The translations under genes were made by a program, and so were the position numbers. Positions 61,831-64,000 of a stretch of DNA of 64,000 nt are shown piece after piece (the stretch's first letter is position 1; every line of letters starts with the position of its first letter). Under the pieces are notes generated by a model. The model was not told the origin of the DNA and made no database searches. It saw only the letters and a list, made by a program, of their open reading frames with translations. Source of the stretch: Limanda limanda (lineage: Eukaryota > Chordata > Actinopteri > Pleuronectiformes > Pleuronectidae); contig NC_083644.1 of assembly GCF_963576545.1 (NCBI RefSeq), positions 28,463,393 to 28,527,392 of the forward strand, in the 5' to 3' direction.

Positions 61831-62540
61831 AGAATATGTGTGCATTTGCATGTGCATATGGGTAGTGGTTGTTTGCATTACAGGAAAGTAATTAAGCCTT
61901 TTTTCCTGAAGGGATAGATAAGGAGGAAGAAGAGGAGTGATAAAGAGGATAGGACAACAGAGGGGGAAGGAAAGGGGCAGTTAGGGGGGCTGGTTGGGTC
62001 TCAACAGCAGTCTCTCTGATCCAAAACAAATATAAACCGATCTAATGCCAATGTGATAAACAGTGTTTAAAGAGAGAGGCTCAGTCTTGGCTTGACTAAT
62101 TTGCGTAATTAATGTTTGATTTATTGAGTATGTTTCAAGCCTTGAGTGTTTTGCTTTGTCCTCTTGGTTTGGGTTTTTGTTTTCACAGATGAGTGATGAC
62201 TTATGGGCGGAGGGGATTTTTCCATGTTTTTTACAGCCTGGACCAAGGCTGTTGTCTGTCTAAAAAGATCTGGTGTTTGGAAAATTTAACCTCTGTGGGA
62301 GTTCCCTCTCACTCACATGGGCACTTTTCAAATGTTGCAATATCAGGAAATGCACAAAAGTTTAGTTTAAAGGTTTAAATGTTTGTTTAATGTTCACTGG
62401 ATTAAACTGACATCAGTGGATGTTACGTTTAAATTTCAGTGGACCTACAAAGTTATCGGAAAGTGAAAGAAGACATTGAATCTGAAGTGCAAGTAACTGC
62501 TGAGCTCAACAACAAGAATGATCAGAGATCAATCCTTGTA
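61831..62540. other. Unassigned sequence
   Basis: A purine-rich patch lies at 61915-61990. No gene recognised. Confidence 0.4.
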
Positions 62541-62547
62541 TCTGAAC

Positions 62548-63175
62548 TAGGGATGGGCATTCGATTAAATTGTCTTAATCAATAATCGGGAGAGTTAATG
62601 ATGAATTTTCAATTAATCATTAATATTTTTATATTAAAATTCCCTGCTGTACTCTTCAGCCCCGCTGAGAGAGCAGCTAGCCGCTGAGAGCTAGCTGGAT
62701 CTGACGGTTCTCAACCTCTCAGTCCGGTGGTTGTCACGTCCTCACTCCCGCAACCCCTCCACCAGACCCGGCTTTGTCCGGGTCCGAAGGGGCTAGCTTT
62801 GGAGCTAGCCTCCGCTCGGCTTCATGTCCGCACACGGACCCTCAGTCTACGGGGAAGGGAACCCGTACAGACCCGGGTCTGGGTGAGGGGTTCCGGGATT
62901 GATGACGTGACAACAACCGGACTGAGAGGTCGAGAACCGTCAAATCCATCTAGCTTTCAGCGGCTAGCTGCTGGTCTTTCAGCGGGGCTTGTAGAGTATA
63001 ACTCCGGGCTGCTTCCTACAGCTGCTGACATCGTTACTGTGCTGCGTTCAGGCAACTCGGATATCCCGACCTCCTACTTGAAGAAGAGCAGTGGGCTCCT
63101 CATGCGCTCATGGAGACGTACAGCTTTGCAGTGTTGTGGTGAGGGCAACATATGAAAATCTGGGAAGTAAATCCT
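62548..63175. mobile_element. hAT-like element with a large foldback
   Basis: The left edge TAGGGATGGGCATTCGATTA is typical of hAT-derived MITEs, with AATTAATCATTAAT-type subterminal repeats. The interior is an extended inverted repeat (62651-62782 with 62862-62997). No matching right terminus or target duplication was found, so the right border is approximate and the hAT assignment rests on the left edge alone. Confidence 0.5.
62651..62997. repeat. Foldback: about 130-bp arms, 79-nt loop
   Basis: The left arm (ACTCTTCAGCCCCGCTGAGA, then GCAGCTAGCCGCTGAGAGCT) and the right arm in reverse complement (ACTCTACAAGCCCCGCTGAA, then GCAGCTAGCCGCTGAAAGCT) stay alignable over the whole length. By eye the identity is about 80-85%. 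The arms include TCAGTCCGGTGGTTGTCACG and its counterpart. Both arms are GC-rich and CpG-rich. A 142-codon frame across it (62727-63155) is an artefact of this structure. Confidence 0.9.
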
Positions 63176-63560
63176 TACCAAGAAATTTCTTCACAATTGT
63201 GTTTAGGAAGTTGTGTAATATCATGTCTTAAAATGTTGAAACTCAACTCCCGTGGGAAACCTCCTAAAAAATTGCTCAAAGTTGGGGTACCTGTAACCGA
63301 TTTTTGAAAAATCGAAAATGTTAAATTTGGCTTTAAGTAACTTGTGAGGGGTCAAACTAGGGGTTTTTCATGATTCTGAGTTGATTGCAAGCATTAGTTT
63401 TTCACCAAAACCACTCCTTAGTGCAAAAACAGCCACCCCCACTTTTCCCACTCACTGCATTTTCAGCCATTATTCACGAATAAAGGGTTCCAAAAACAAT
63501 AAAAAATAAAAATAACCCAGTTAACACCATGAAAAATTCTATCTTTTTTCTATTTGTCTA
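63176..63560. other. Unassigned sequence
   Basis: No gene or known repeat recognised. Confidence 0.4.
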
Positions 63561-63563
63561 AAG

Positions 63564-64000
63564 CAGAGGTCTTCAACAGGGGGTCCGCGACCCCTAGGGG
63601 GTCCGCGGAGGTACTGCAGGGGGGTCGCGAAATCTTTGGTTGATTATGAGATGAGAGGAGTATTTCAGTATAGATAGATTAATGCATTGATCATTTTCAC
63701 TGAGAATGAACAACATGTTAAGCTACATTGAGAGTTGTATAGTGCTCTGTTTATTGTGCAATAATATACAGGTTCAGAGAATTGCACTACTTAAAGGTCA
63801 AATTTTTGATTGTTTCTTTTACAGAGATTTGCACTATACTTAATGGCCAGATCTTCCTTTGTTACTTTTTACCCAAGTTTACATTTGCGTGTTTTGCACT
63901 TGATTGCAAAGTGTGAATAGCTGAATATTATTTATTTTTAACATTTCATTTTGTTACTGTTCTGAATATTTAAGAGTTGGATAGTGTTCTGTTTATTGTG
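63564..64000 (+). mobile_element. Left part of a hAT-type (Charlie-like) repeat, cut by the window end
   Basis: CAGAGGTCTTCAACAGGGGG and TCCGCGACCCCTAGGGGGTC resemble the CAGNGGTC...CAACC start of hAT-Charlie-like MITEs. The remaining sequence is AT-rich and contains an internal repeat (AGAGTTGTATAGTGCTCTGT at 63730 and AGAGTTGGATAGTGTTCTGT at 63972), about 242 bp apart. The right end is outside the window. Confidence 0.6.

Noticed and set aside
62727..63155. 142-codon plus-strand frame
   Set aside because: It runs through the CpG-rich foldback. GC-rich palindromes are poor in stop codons, and no domain is visible.

Overview
The window looks like nuclear DNA from a ray-finned fish, most likely a spiny-rayed teleost. 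It has long (TG)n, (CT)n and (GA)n microsatellites. It carries several copies of a tRNA-derived SINE and of retroposon tails that are common in teleosts. It also holds Tc1, hAT and Ty3/gypsy remains of teleost type. The base composition is AT-rich, with no bacterial-style gene packing. I recognise no intact host protein-coding gene, so the window is probably intergenic or intronic, with one good and one ambiguous promoter-like site. The species cannot be told from this sequence.

Layout. 1-8.5 kb: microsatellite, a TG-associated dispersed repeat, a decayed minus-strand LINE, a CpG-rich promoter-like or MITE-like block (4.63-5.64 kb), two minus-strand retroposon tails and a SINE. 8.5-21.7 kb: mostly plain DNA with a dimeric SINE (13.6 kb), a broken Tc1-like element with DD38E spacing (14,996-16,500) and a well-preserved SINE (20.6 kb). 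21.7-23.3 kb: a hAT element with a perfect 8-bp target duplication, a frameshifted transposase relic and a 51-nt near-perfect palindrome. 23.3-31.1 kb: sparse, with retroposon tails and a 140-bp (GA)n. 31,184-35,736: a 4.55-kb transposon with CACTG ends that carries a spliced minus-strand zinc-finger gene and sits in a 16-bp palindrome. 35.7-42 kb: sparse. 41.98-46.2 kb: a rearranged Ty3/gypsy element interrupted by a 702-bp hAT with a perfect 8-bp target duplication. 46.45-47.23 kb: a hAT element with a dead BED-finger exon. 48.9-50.6 kb: a LINE C-terminus joined to a compound DNA-transposon block containing a 68-bp-arm foldback. 51-58 kb: SINEs and plain DNA. About 58.6 kb: a TATA/CCAAT/AP-1 core promoter. 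59-64 kb: microsatellite, a second copy of the TG-associated repeat, a hAT-like start with a foldback of about 130-bp arms, and the left end of another hAT-type repeat running off the window.

The genes do not form a pathway. The coherent units are transposons and their cargo. The most unusual is the CACTG element: it has short terminal repeats, its own CpG-rich upstream region, a C2H2 protein with a teleost-repeated C-terminal domain and tandem copies of its own 3' end. Boundaries given to the base come from visible terminal repeats, target duplications or splice signals; the others are approximate.
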